The notes under the pieces: generated by a model
Seen by the model: the letters and a program-made list of their open reading frames with translations, nothing else
Told to the model about the DNA's origin: nothing
Database searches by the model: none
Origin: CAYIEH01 sp964362385
GTDB taxonomy: Bacteria; Patescibacteriota; Minisyncoccia; UBA6257; UBA9933
Assembly (NCBI GenBank): GCA_964362385.1
Contig: CAYIEH010000004.1
Coordinates: 1 to 33,407, forward strand
Length of the DNA stretch: 33,407 nucleotides
Direction of reading: 5' to 3'
Shown here: one piece after another, positions 15,218-22,073 of the stretch
How the letters are laid out: every line of letters starts with the position of its first letter
How positions within the stretch are numbered: the stretch's first letter is position 1
Position numbers and translations under genes: made by a program

Positions 15218-15802
15218 TTGAAAGATATGGATGTCAAACCCAGCCGCCAAAAAGAGAAAATTGCGAGCCGATTATGTTACTTGGATAAAACGTCTGTTTT
15301 AAAAAAATGCCCGCCTTCTTTGTGGTGCGGAATCAAACCGCGCCTAAAACTAATTTTCGGCTTGGGAAATCCAGGCGAAGAATACGAAAAAACCTTTCAT
15401 AATGTCGGCGACTTATTCGTTAAATTTTTAAAGGAAAAAATTGAGGCAAAAACGCTTCGCGCCAGCGAAACCAAAACTTTTATGAATGAAATTGGAAAAG
15501 AGGTGTTGAAGATGATGAAAAAGTCAGGAATCAAGCCCGACGAAATTTTAATAGCGCACGACGACGTTGACATAGAATTAGGTTATTACAAAATTTCTTT
15601 CGGCAAAGGAGCGGCCGGACATAAGGGCGTAGAATCAATCATCAAATCATTGGGCACAAAAAATTTCTGGCGGCTGAGAATCGGAATCGGCAAAAAAATA
15701 GCCGGCAGAAAGAAGCGGGCCGGAGAGTTTGTCTTAAAAAAAATGACAAAAAACGACCTGGAAAAAATCGGAAATGTTTTTGATCAAATACTTCAGAAAT
15801 AA
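15218..15802 (+). CDS. pth: Peptidyl-tRNA hydrolase, unusual structure
   Basis: This enzyme frees tRNA from drop-off peptidyl-tRNA. The core motifs are present: FGLGNPGEEYEKTFHNVG (Asn51 and catalytic His61), TFMNEIG (Asn90), LIAHDDVD (Asp116) and GAAGHKGVESI. Two features are odd. About 43 residues precede the usual N-terminal strand KLIFGLG, with no recognisable content. Between that domain and TFMN about 20-25 residues of the usual fold are missing, replaced by KTLRASE, which is encoded over a small palindrome (15453-15469). The frame opens at a TTG (15218), and an ATG at 15227 or a TTG nearer the core are alternative starts. The gene may be under relaxed selection. Confidence 0.8.
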   Translation: MKDMDVKPSRQKEKIASRLCYLDKTSVLKKCPPSLWCGIKPRLKLIFGLGNPGEEYEKTFHNVGDLFVKFLKEKIEAKTLRASETKTFMNEIGKEVLKMMKKSGIKPDEILIAHDDVDIELGYYKISFGKGAAGHKGVESIIKSLGTKNFWRLRIGIGKKIAGRKKRAGEFVLKKMTKNDLEKIGNVFDQILQK

Positions 15803-15810
15803 TCGGAAAC

Positions 15811-15839
15811 TTGACACTGACTAAATTTTTTGTCATTAT
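15811..15839 (+). promoter_or_regulatory. Promoter of the HAD phosphatase gene
   Basis: TTGACA (15811-15816) and CATTAT (15834-15839) are spaced by 17 nt, placed just after the pth stop and 43 nt before the HAD start. Confidence 0.55.
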
Positions 15840-15881
15840 TTAAATAGTTTCTGAAAAACTTAACTAGAGGAGGTGATCTGA

Positions 15882-16520
15882 TTGATAAAAATTATCGCGC
15901 CGGACATTGATGGAATTTTATTATTCCCTAAATTTCCCAAAATTCTGGAGAAAAGCAACGCGCCTTGGCTGTCAAAAACTTTCCCCGTCTTTAAAAAATC
16001 AGCGCTGAGAGCGGTTGAATTGGCGGAATTTATAACAGGCATCAAATACAAGGTGAATCAGCCGCTGATTGATTTTTTAAATGACCTGCGGGCTGGCAAC
16101 GGTTATCCTCATATTTTTCTCCACAGCGACCGAACCGCAATGGGCGTAAAAAACGTGTGGAAAGAACTTTCGGGTTTAAATCTCGGAGAAAAAGATTGCG
16201 TCCAAATAAGGGGAAAAAAAGACGAGCGGAAAAAGAAAAATGGCATTAAAAAATTTCTGGGAACCGAAGCGGAAATTTTGATTTCGCCTTTTATAAAACC
16301 AGATAAGGCCGCCTTATACCCCTTGATGATTCTGGCAAAAGAAAAAGGAATAAACCCAGTAGAAGTTCTGGTAATTGACGACAATCACCACTTTCTGAAA
16401 AGCGCCAGAAAGCTCGGATTTAAAATCTTTCCCAATCTTTTTATCAACAACAATCAGGAGGAGGCGCCGGATATTTTTCTCCACCTCCTCAAAAATTTTA
16501 CGAAAACCCGGGCTCTATAA
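15882..16520 (+). CDS. HAD-like hydrolase
   Basis: This is a 212-aa protein of the haloacid dehalogenase fold. Motif I is APDIDGILL (Asp8, Asp10), motif II is FLHSDRT, Lys in FIKPDKAALY is the likely motif III, and VLVIDDNHHFLKSARKLG is motif IV with the acidic pair. The substrate is unknown. The start is a TTG at 15882 preceded at 15868-15878 by AGGAGGTGATC, an 11-nt perfect complement of the usual 16S rRNA 3' tail, at 8-nt spacing. It has its own promoter and terminator and is convergent with dgkA. Confidence 0.8.
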   Translation: MIKIIAPDIDGILLFPKFPKILEKSNAPWLSKTFPVFKKSALRAVELAEFITGIKYKVNQPLIDFLNDLRAGNGYPHIFLHSDRTAMGVKNVWKELSGLNLGEKDCVQIRGKKDERKKKNGIKKFLGTEAEILISPFIKPDKAALYPLMILAKEKGINPVEVLVIDDNHHFLKSARKLGFKIFPNLFINNNQEEAPDIFLHLLKNFTKTRAL

Positions 16521-16531
16521 GAGGGTCCGGG
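16507..16531 (+). terminator. Terminator of the HAD gene
   Basis: The stem pairs CCCGGGCTCT with GAGGGTCCGGG, followed by CCTCTTTTTAT. It overlaps the HAD stop codon and separates the gene from convergent dgkA. Confidence 0.75.
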
Positions 16532-16538
16532 CCTCTTT

Positions 16539-16904
16539 TTATAAAAACCCGAAAAAATAACCTAAATAAGGCAAAAATATAACTATTCCGATTATCGCGG
16601 CGCCGATTGAAGCAACTAAAACAATCGCCGCCGTAAGATCTTTTATTACTTTCACTTTTTCATCCGGCTGGGGGTGCAAAAAGCTCATTATTCTCTCAAC
16701 GGTGGAATTGATAAGCTCCAGCGTTAAAACGGAAAAAATCGTCAAAAGCAGCGCCACTTTTTCAATGCGTGAGGTCGGGAAATAAAACATCAAAAAAAGG
16801 ACTGCCAATGCCGCCGCTATCATTATCTTAAAATTTGTTTCTTTAATCAGGGTGTCTCTTAAGCCGCACAAAGCCGCCTTAAACCCGTTTGATAATTTTT
16901 CCAT
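16539..16904 (-). CDS. dgkA: Diacylglycerol/undecaprenol kinase
   Basis: This 121-aa integral membrane lipid kinase has an N-terminal amphipathic part (NGFKAALCGLRDTLIKETNFK). Helix 1 follows, then the catalytic segment LELINSTVERIMSFLHP (the family E-x-x-N-T/S-x-x-E) and KDLTAAIVLVASIGAAIIG. Gram-positive-like members phosphorylate undecaprenol for the cell-wall carrier cycle, which would fit the neighbouring LCP and lepB genes. The start lacks an SD. Confidence 0.92.
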   Translation of the reverse strand: MEKLSNGFKAALCGLRDTLIKETNFKIMIAAALAVLFLMFYFPTSRIEKVALLLTIFSVLTLELINSTVERIMSFLHPQPDEKVKVIKDLTAAIVLVASIGAAIIGIVIFLPYLGYFFGFL

Positions 16905-17038
16905 GCTAATTTTTGAATAAGAATTAAGTCGTAAGTCGCTCGCCTCGCTGAATCTTTGGCCAGCCTCGCCGAGTCTAGGCGGGCGAAGCGGGTAGGTCGT
17001 AAAAATTTTCTTATCTCTTAAAACTTATATCTTATGTC
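16905..17038. repeat. Spacer with REP-like palindrome and simple repeats
   Basis: No gene is seen. GTCGTAAGTCG-type words flank a GC-rich palindrome (about 16938-16991, containing CAGCCTCGCCGAGTC and AGGCGGGCGAAGCGGG), followed by AACTTATATCTTATGTCTTA. The GC-rich core resembles the palindromes at 1221-1256, 5836-5898 and in ychF. Confidence 0.5.
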
Positions 17039-17932
17039 TTACTTCTCCAGACGGCCTTCAATGAAATTTTTTATTTCGCCGTAATTCTCCTGCCCTTTCG
17101 GAGGGATTAAAATATATTCCGTTGACGTGCCGATTATGGAAAAACTGCTTTCCAAAAGTCCTGTTTGAAAATCCAAAACCACGTCGTTAAATCTTACATT
17201 ACCAAATTTTTCTATCAAAGGCAAAAGTTCCTGAAAATTAATGTTGGTCTGCATTTTTGTAATCTCGGGAGTAATTTTAAAAAGAAACGACGCTTTTTTT
17301 ATGGAATCCAAATTTTTATATTTATCAATCAGCGCCTGAATAATCTGGTGCTGATTTTTTTCTCTGAAAAAATCCCCTTCCGGCGCGAAGCGGTTTCTTA
17401 CCAGCCAGACTGTCTGTTCGCCGTCAAGATGATGTTGTCCTTTTTCCATAGTATATCCGCTGACCCGGTCAATCGCCGATGAATTAAGTTTAATATCAAT
17501 GCCTCCCAGATCATCAACGATGTCTTTCAATAAATCCAAATCAACAACAATAAACTTGTCGGTTTTTAGTCCGGTTATTTCGGGCAATTTATCCAAAAAA
17601 TCGCCTATCTTATTGCGGCTGACCACTTCGTTTAACTTGAAAGATTCGCCGCCTAAATTCACATACAAATCCCGTGGCAAAGAAATAAGATTAACGACTC
17701 CCAGTTTCGGCCGATAATCAACCAAAACAACGGCGTCAGCCAAGTCCGGCGCCTGATTCCAGCCGATAACTTTTCCTGTTTTCCCTAAAAGCAAAAAGGT
17801 TTCCGAGTTGTTTCCCGAATTGCTTCTCTCGATATTGGAAAAAACAAAAATCTTCCTTTGATAGGTAAATATGAAAAATCCCGCGATTAGAACCGTCATC
17901 AAAATAAAAATTAAGGAAAAATTTTTATTCAT
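17039..17932 (-). CDS. LytR-CpsA-Psr (LCP) family protein
   Basis: This 297-aa protein has one N-terminal transmembrane helix (LIFILMTVLIAGFFIFTY) and an extracellular LCP domain. Conserved pieces are DLADAVVLVDY, NLISLPRDLYVNL with the pyrophosphate-binding Arg, DDLGGIDI, GQHHLDGEQTVWLVRNR and GDFFREKNQHQIIQAL. LCP enzymes transfer polyprenyl-linked polymers onto peptidoglycan or proteins. The first 15 nt before its ATG are the left arm of the inverted repeat around the GIY-YIG gene, so that insertion shaped its translation start region (only GAGGG next to the ATG). Confidence 0.92.
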   Translation of the reverse strand: MNKNFSLIFILMTVLIAGFFIFTYQRKIFVFSNIERSNSGNNSETFLLLGKTGKVIGWNQAPDLADAVVLVDYRPKLGVVNLISLPRDLYVNLGGESFKLNEVVSRNKIGDFLDKLPEITGLKTDKFIVVDLDLLKDIVDDLGGIDIKLNSSAIDRVSGYTMEKGQHHLDGEQTVWLVRNRFAPEGDFFREKNQHQIIQALIDKYKNLDSIKKASFLFKITPEITKMQTNINFQELLPLIEKFGNVRFNDVVLDFQTGLLESSFSIIGTSTEYILIPPKGQENYGEIKNFIEGRLEK

Positions 17933-17936
17933 CCCT

Positions 17937-18224
17937 CACATAACTTAAACGGTAAGGGTGTTGCATAATCTTTCTTTAAGCCTACGCAATCCTTGCGCGT
18001 AAAGTTTTAATGATTTTTCTCTTTGATAAGCATCTTTTTTAGAAATATATGTTTCGCAATATATTAATTTCCAGGGGGAATATTTCTTTGTATGATAAGA
18101 TTTATTTTGATTATGCTCCAAAAGACGCTTTTTTAGATTATTTGTACAACCAATATAAAAGCTTTTATTTACTCCTGATTGTAATAGATAAACGTGATAC
18201 ATAAATATTAATTTAAGTTATGTG
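17937..18224. repeat. Terminal inverted repeats of a GIY-YIG cassette
   Basis: CACATAACTTAAA (17937-17949) and TTTAAGTTATGTG (18212-18224) form a perfect 13-bp inverted repeat enclosing only the GIY-YIG gene. The left arm contains the GIY-YIG stop and abuts the LCP start. The right arm contains the folD stop. This has the look of a small mobile cassette. Confidence 0.65.
17945..18202 (-). CDS. Small GIY-YIG nuclease-domain protein
   Basis: This 85-aa protein consists of a single GIY-YIG domain: YHVYLLQS..SFYIGCTNNLKKRLLEHN with the two signature strands and the Arg, then a Glu in LIYCETYISKKDAYQREKSLK. It is like UvrC-type or YhbQ-like stand-alone proteins. A homing or repair endonuclease role is possible, but the substrate is unknown. 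It lies between folD and the LCP gene, and its boundaries coincide with a 13-bp inverted repeat, suggesting it moves as a unit. Confidence 0.88.
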   Translation of the reverse strand: MYHVYLLQSGVNKSFYIGCTNNLKKRLLEHNQNKSYHTKKYSPWKLIYCETYISKKDAYQREKSLKLYAQGLRRLKERLCNTLTV

Positions 18225-19048
18225 TGGGATTCATTGTTAAGAGTGTAAAAATTCTCAAAAATTTTCGCCGCTAAAATCGGACCAGTGCCGCCGGGAGTGG
18301 GAGTGTAAAAAGATAACGAATAGCCGCTATCCATTAGGGAATTAGTGTCAAAATCGCCGGAGATTTTGCCGTTTTCGTCGGTTGAATAGCCAAAATCAAT
18401 AATGCCGGCGTTGTCTTTCAGCATTTCCGGCTTTATAAGACCGGCTTTGCCCACGCCCGAAATTACCAAGTCGGCGTTTTTTAAAATTGAAAAATCACTG
18501 CCTTTGTTCAAAAGATAAATCTCGGCACACTTGCCTTTTAGCCAAACTGATATAGGCTTGCCAATCAAAAAACCAAGGCCCACGACGGCAATTCTCAAAT
18601 TTTCAATTTTCAATTTACAATTTTCAATTATTTCCTCTACCACCGCTGCCGCTGGCGGTAGCACGAGATTTCTACCGGCATAAAATGCGCCGATTGCCCT
18701 CTCGCCCAAAACATCAACGTCTTTTTCGCGCGGAATGGCGTTTAAAACATATTGAGCGTTAATACAAGACGGCATAGGCAATTGAATCAGCACTCCGCCG
18801 ACTTTTTTAAGCGAGACGATTTTGCCGATTTCTTTTCGCAATGAATCGCCGGTCGATATTTCAGGAAATCTGTAAATTCGGAAATCAATTCCCAATTCGC
18901 CGGCAACCTTTTCTTTTTGTTTTAAAAAACTTTCGTTGACAGGATCGTTTCCGACCAGAACAGCCGCGAAGATTTTCTGCGGCATTGCCTGTTTTTTTAA
19001 TTCGCCGACAATATTTTGGGCGATATTTTTCCCGTCAATAATTTGCAT
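18218..19048 (-). CDS. folD: Methylenetetrahydrofolate dehydrogenase/cyclohydrolase
   Basis: This 276-aa bifunctional enzyme interconverts 5,10-methylene-, methenyl- and 10-formyl-tetrahydrofolate. Recognisable regions are SFLKQKEKVAGELGI (the catalytic Lys segment, with Phe in place of the usual Tyr), GGVLIQLPMP, EKDVDVLGE (usually KDVDG), VVGLGFLIGKP (the cofactor Rossmann loop) and YTPTPGGTGP. The usual PCTP loop reads LPPAAA. These changes resemble other CPR FolD proteins as I recall them, but catalysis should be tested. Residues 140-153 (ENCKLKIENLRI) are encoded by AATTGAAAATTG-type repeats. It starts 2 nt after the argS stop, and the C-terminal SHT lies in the GIY-YIG cassette repeat. 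Confidence 0.9.
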   Translation of the reverse strand: MQIIDGKNIAQNIVGELKKQAMPQKIFAAVLVGNDPVNESFLKQKEKVAGELGIDFRIYRFPEISTGDSLRKEIGKIVSLKKVGGVLIQLPMPSCINAQYVLNAIPREKDVDVLGERAIGAFYAGRNLVLPPAAAVVEEIIENCKLKIENLRIAVVGLGFLIGKPISVWLKGKCAEIYLLNKGSDFSILKNADLVISGVGKAGLIKPEMLKDNAGIIDFGYSTDENGKISGDFDTNSLMDSGYSLSFYTPTPGGTGPILAAKIFENFYTLNNESHT

Positions 19049-19050
19049 AT

Positions 19051-20826
19051 TTACATTTTCTCCAGGACTTCTATGCCCAATAAATTCAGACCTGTTTTAA
19101 GAGTTTGAGAAATTGCGCCGATTAACGCCAGCCGCGCTTCTCGTTCTCCTTTTTTGGCTTTTAAGACCGGCAGTTCATGGTAAAAAGAATTGGCAACGGC
19201 GGCGAGACTAAAAAGATATTCGGCGATATTGTGCGAGTAATAAATTTCAACAGCTCTTTTGATAATATCGGGAAATTCGTCCAAATCGCGGATTAGCTTT
19301 AATTCAATTTCTTGTGTCAGATGCTTCGTAAATTTTGAATCATATTTTTTAAATCTCGCTTTGCGCAAAATGCTTTTAAGCCGCGCGTAAGCGTATAAAA
19401 GATACGGAGCGGAATTACCTTCAAAATTAAGCATCTTTTCCCATTTGAAAGTAATATCGGATTGCCGATTCTGGGAAAGATCGTTGTATTTTAAAGCGCC
19501 GATGCCGACAATTTCAGCAATTTTATTTTTTTCTTTTTCGCTCAAACTCGGCTGTTTCTTGTTGACGATTTTTTTGGCTCTTATAATTGTCTCATTAAGC
19601 AAATCCTCCAGAGAAATATGTCTGCCGGCACGCGTTGAAAGTTTTTTCATGTCTTCGGAAAGAATCAAGCCGAATTTTACATGGATTAAATTGACATTAT
19701 TGTCGTAAGAAAGCATTTTAACTGACTTAAAAAGCTGTTCAAAATGGAGCGACTGACCATTATCCACCACGTATAAAATAGTGTCGGGTTTAAATTTTTT
19801 AACTCTGTATTTTATCGCCGCGATGTCGGTGGTGGAATAAAGATACGCTTCATCGGCTTTCTGGATGATAAAAGGCGGCTTGTCTTTGTCCGTAAAAATG
19901 ACAATGGCTTTCTGGCTTTTTTTAGCCACGCCCTTTTTCAAAGCATCCCTGATTATTTCCGGCAGCATGGGAGCGTAAAAACTTTCGCCCAGATAATAAT
20001 CAAACTTTACGCCCAAGATTTTATAAATTTTTTTGAATTCTTCAAGGCTGATGCGGTAAAATTCTTTCCAGATTTTTATGTTTTCTTTGTTCCCTTCCTG
20101 GAGTTTTTTCGTTTCTTCGCGAGCCGCATCTTCAAGTTTAGGGTCGCTTTCCATGCGCGATGTATAATCCACATACAGCTTCATTAAATCTTTAATTGTT
20201 ATTTTTTTAGTCGTTGGTCGTTGGTTGTTAGTTGTTAGTTTCTCCTTGTATGCCGTGATTAAAATCCCGAACTGTTTGCCCCAGTCCCCCAAATGATTAT
20301 CCCCGACAACTTTCCATCCACTGAATCTGAAAATATTATAGAGCGCCTGGCCGATAATCGTTGACCTTAAATGCGCTACGCTCATCGGTTTGGCGATGTT
20401 AGGATGCGAATAATCAATGACGATTATTTTCTTTTTCCCGGATGACTTGCTTTGATCAGAGCCGAAAGGCTTGCCCCGAGAAACTTCTATTAGAAGTTTT
20501 TTTCGGGGACGACCCCAATTTTTTTTCGCCTTAAAAATTTCTACAAATTCTTTTTGGATGGTTTCAGTGCTCAGCCAAAAATTAATAAATCCCGGAGACT
20601 CGACACTGGTCTTATCAATAAGACCAGTGAATCCTGTTTGTTTTCCCAATTGAGATTTTATCTCATTGGCAAGTTCCATCGGATTCTTTTTCAGAATCTT
20701 TCCCAATTTCAAAGCCACATTCGTTGAATAATGCCCGAATTTGTCGTTTTGCGGCACAAAAACTTCAATTTCAATATTTTCTTTTATCGCTTTTTTGAGC
20801 TGATTTTTGATTTGTTCTCTTAACAT
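19051..20826 (-). CDS. argS: Arginyl-tRNA synthetase
   Basis: This 591-aa class I synthetase charges tRNA(Arg). The N-terminal Add-1 domain, the HIGH region (HPNIAKPMSVAHLRSTIIG, residues 141-159), GDNHLGDWGKQFGIL, KADEAYLYSTTDIAAI, the KMSKS equivalent KLSTRAG and the C-terminal DALR-type helical domain are present. Two stretches look inserted. Residues about 106-130 (PRKKLLIEVSRGKPFG and onward), between NWGR and KKKIIVID, are partly encoded by a hairpin (20474-20508, ends CCCCGA/TTCGGGG). Residues 196-207 (LTTNNQRPTTK) are encoded by GTTGGTCGTTGG-type repeats. The frame stays intact. It heads an operon with folD. Confidence 0.96.
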   Translation of the reverse strand: MLREQIKNQLKKAIKENIEIEVFVPQNDKFGHYSTNVALKLGKILKKNPMELANEIKSQLGKQTGFTGLIDKTSVESPGFINFWLSTETIQKEFVEIFKAKKNWGRPRKKLLIEVSRGKPFGSDQSKSSGKKKIIVIDYSHPNIAKPMSVAHLRSTIIGQALYNIFRFSGWKVVGDNHLGDWGKQFGILITAYKEKLTTNNQRPTTKKITIKDLMKLYVDYTSRMESDPKLEDAAREETKKLQEGNKENIKIWKEFYRISLEEFKKIYKILGVKFDYYLGESFYAPMLPEIIRDALKKGVAKKSQKAIVIFTDKDKPPFIIQKADEAYLYSTTDIAAIKYRVKKFKPDTILYVVDNGQSLHFEQLFKSVKMLSYDNNVNLIHVKFGLILSEDMKKLSTRAGRHISLEDLLNETIIRAKKIVNKKQPSLSEKEKNKIAEIVGIGALKYNDLSQNRQSDITFKWEKMLNFEGNSAPYLLYAYARLKSILRKARFKKYDSKFTKHLTQEIELKLIRDLDEFPDIIKRAVEIYYSHNIAEYLFSLAAVANSFYHELPVLKAKKGEREARLALIGAISQTLKTGLNLLGIEVLEKM

Positions 20827-20908
20827 TGTCTTTATTGTAATTGATAAAAAGCCAAAATTGAAGGTGATAAAACTTTATACTTTATATCTGATACTTTATA
20901 CTTTTGAT

Positions 20909-20956
20909 ATGGAAGCCATTACCAATAAACGCGCATATTTTGACTACGCCCGGTAG
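20909..20956 (+). pseudogene. Displaced 5' fragment of an smpB gene
   Basis: This 15-codon frame, MEAITNKRAYFDYAR and stop, matches the N-terminus of SmpB (NKRAxxDY) and precedes the intact gene. Similarity ends exactly where a 137-bp inverted-repeat element begins (20949). If that element is removed in thought, the frame would read on as FDYEI, which is the SmpB consensus, for three more codons. I read it as a relic cut by the element. Confidence 0.6.
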
Positions 20957-21085
20957 TAGACCGAGCACTTCAACACCTATTCGCTTTCCTTATAAAAACG
21001 TTTTTAATCTAAAATGATGCTGTCATAGGAAAAATTGAATTTTAAAGGGTGTTGTGGAAAGCGTTGTGCTCGGTTCACTACCGGG
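20949..21085. repeat. 137-bp inverted-repeat element upstream of smpB
   Basis: The 20-bp arms CCCGGTAGTAGACCGAGCAC (20949-20968) and the reverse complement at 21066-21085 differ at two positions. The inner sequence also pairs (AACACC near 20972 with GGTGTT near 21048). Flanks are TACG on the left and TATG on the right, a near-match 4-nt duplication. It separates the smpB fragment from the real gene. Confidence 0.7.
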
Positions 21086-21086
21086 T

Positions 21087-21536
21087 ATGAAATATATGAC
21101 AATAATAACTACAAATAAAAGAGCATTATACGATTACATTATTTTAGAAACCTACGAGGCGGGAATTGAGCTGTCCGGACAGGAAGTAAAGTCAATTAAA
21201 AACGGCAGAATAAATCTTTCTGGATCCCACGTTATTATCAAAAACAACGAAGCTCTGCTGTTTAATGCCGACATTCCGCCCTATCAGCCGAAAAACGCTC
21301 CCGAAGATTACGGTTCAAAACGCAGCCGCCGGCTTTTACTTCATAAATCGGAAATAAAAAGCCTTATCGGCAAAACGCGGGAAAAAAGCTTGACTTTAGT
21401 GCCTTTAAAAGTTTATACTAAACACCATAAAATTAAATTAGAAATCGGACTGGTAAAAAGCAGGAAAAAGGCTGACAAAAGGGATTTGATTAAAAAAAGA
21501 GAGACAAGGAGAGAAATAAAAAAAGTGATTGGGTAG
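21087..21536 (+). CDS. smpB: SsrA-binding protein SmpB
   Basis: This 149-aa partner of tmRNA in trans-translation is directly followed by the tmRNA gene. It binds the tRNA-like part of tmRNA and enters stalled ribosomes. NKRALYDYIILETYEAGIEL, GQEVKSIKNGRINLSGSH and PLKVYTKHHKIKLEIGLVKSRKKADKR are the classic family blocks, and the basic C-terminal tail (KKRETRREIKKVIG) that probes the mRNA channel is present. The frame opens at a GTG (21054), but those residues come from the repeat arm. The ATGs at 21087 or 21096 are the sensible starts. No SD is visible. Confidence 0.95.
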   Translation: MKYMTIITTNKRALYDYIILETYEAGIELSGQEVKSIKNGRINLSGSHVIIKNNEALLFNADIPPYQPKNAPEDYGSKRSRRLLLHKSEIKSLIGKTREKSLTLVPLKVYTKHHKIKLEIGLVKSRKKADKRDLIKKRETRREIKKVIG

Positions 21537-21574
21537 CCCGCCTTTTCCGCTGTTTGACCGCAAAAAATTTTCGC

Positions 21575-21926
21575 GGGAGCGCAAGTTTCGACAATGATTT
21601 GATTAAGAAAATCGCAAGCCGAGGATGATTTCTCACCTCGTTAATCAAGGAATCAAAAACATAACTGCCAACAGAAATGTTGCTCCCGCTTTAGCTTTTG
21701 CTTAAAGCGGCATCCCATGCTAATCGCTTAAGTTAGCAGTACGGGGTGTTATACATTAAGCTTGTTTGCTAAATTGCCAAAGTTTAGCAAAGACAAAATT
21801 TTGGCAAAGATTTTTGAAGATTTTGCTTAATTCTTACTTCTTAAATCTTACATCCGAATTAAGCTAAGCTTGTAGAAATTTTCTTGAGAAATCGTTGGAC
21901 GAGGGTTCAATCCCTCCGCTTCCACC
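21575..21926 (+). ncRNA. ssrA: tmRNA (ssrA)
   Basis: The 5' end GGGAGCG (21575-21581) pairs fully with CGCTTCC (21917-21923) as the acceptor stem. It is followed by AAGTTTCGACAATG, close to the conserved tmRNA 5' motif. The 3' part carries the T arm (GAGGGTTCAATCCCTC, which gives a short 6-nt loop). The tag reading frame is at 21667-21702, encoding ANRNVAPALAFA and ending in TAA inside a hairpin; the resume codon GCC is assigned by pattern. smpB is just upstream. The encoded CCA end is interrupted, because after A21924 the sequence continues into a repeat element beginning CCCCG (see findings). Confidence 0.93.
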
Positions 21927-22028
21927 CCGTTAGAAAGCAGAAAATACTGGATTAGTTTTTAAAAAACTGATATTAAGGCATAAAATATTAATATACCCAA
22001 TTAATGAATTGTCTGTTTTCTAACGAGG
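21925..22028. repeat. Inverted-repeat element at the tmRNA 3' end
   Basis: The 104-bp element has ends CCCCGTTAGAAAGCAG (21925-21940) and CTGTTTTCTAACGAGG (22013-22028). TCCA occurs directly before it (21921-21924) and directly after (22029-22032, continuing TCCACCA). This looks like a 4-nt target duplication made from the tmRNA 3' terminus. Its ends match those of the elements at 25574, 31044 and 31225. Confidence 0.75.
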
Positions 22029-22073
22029 TCCACCAATTAACCGATAAAAATATATTTAGAATAGACCAAAAAA

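Noticed and set aside
21054..21086. N-terminal extension of SmpB from a GTG
   Set aside because: The residues come from the right arm of the inverted-repeat element and match nothing in the SmpB family.
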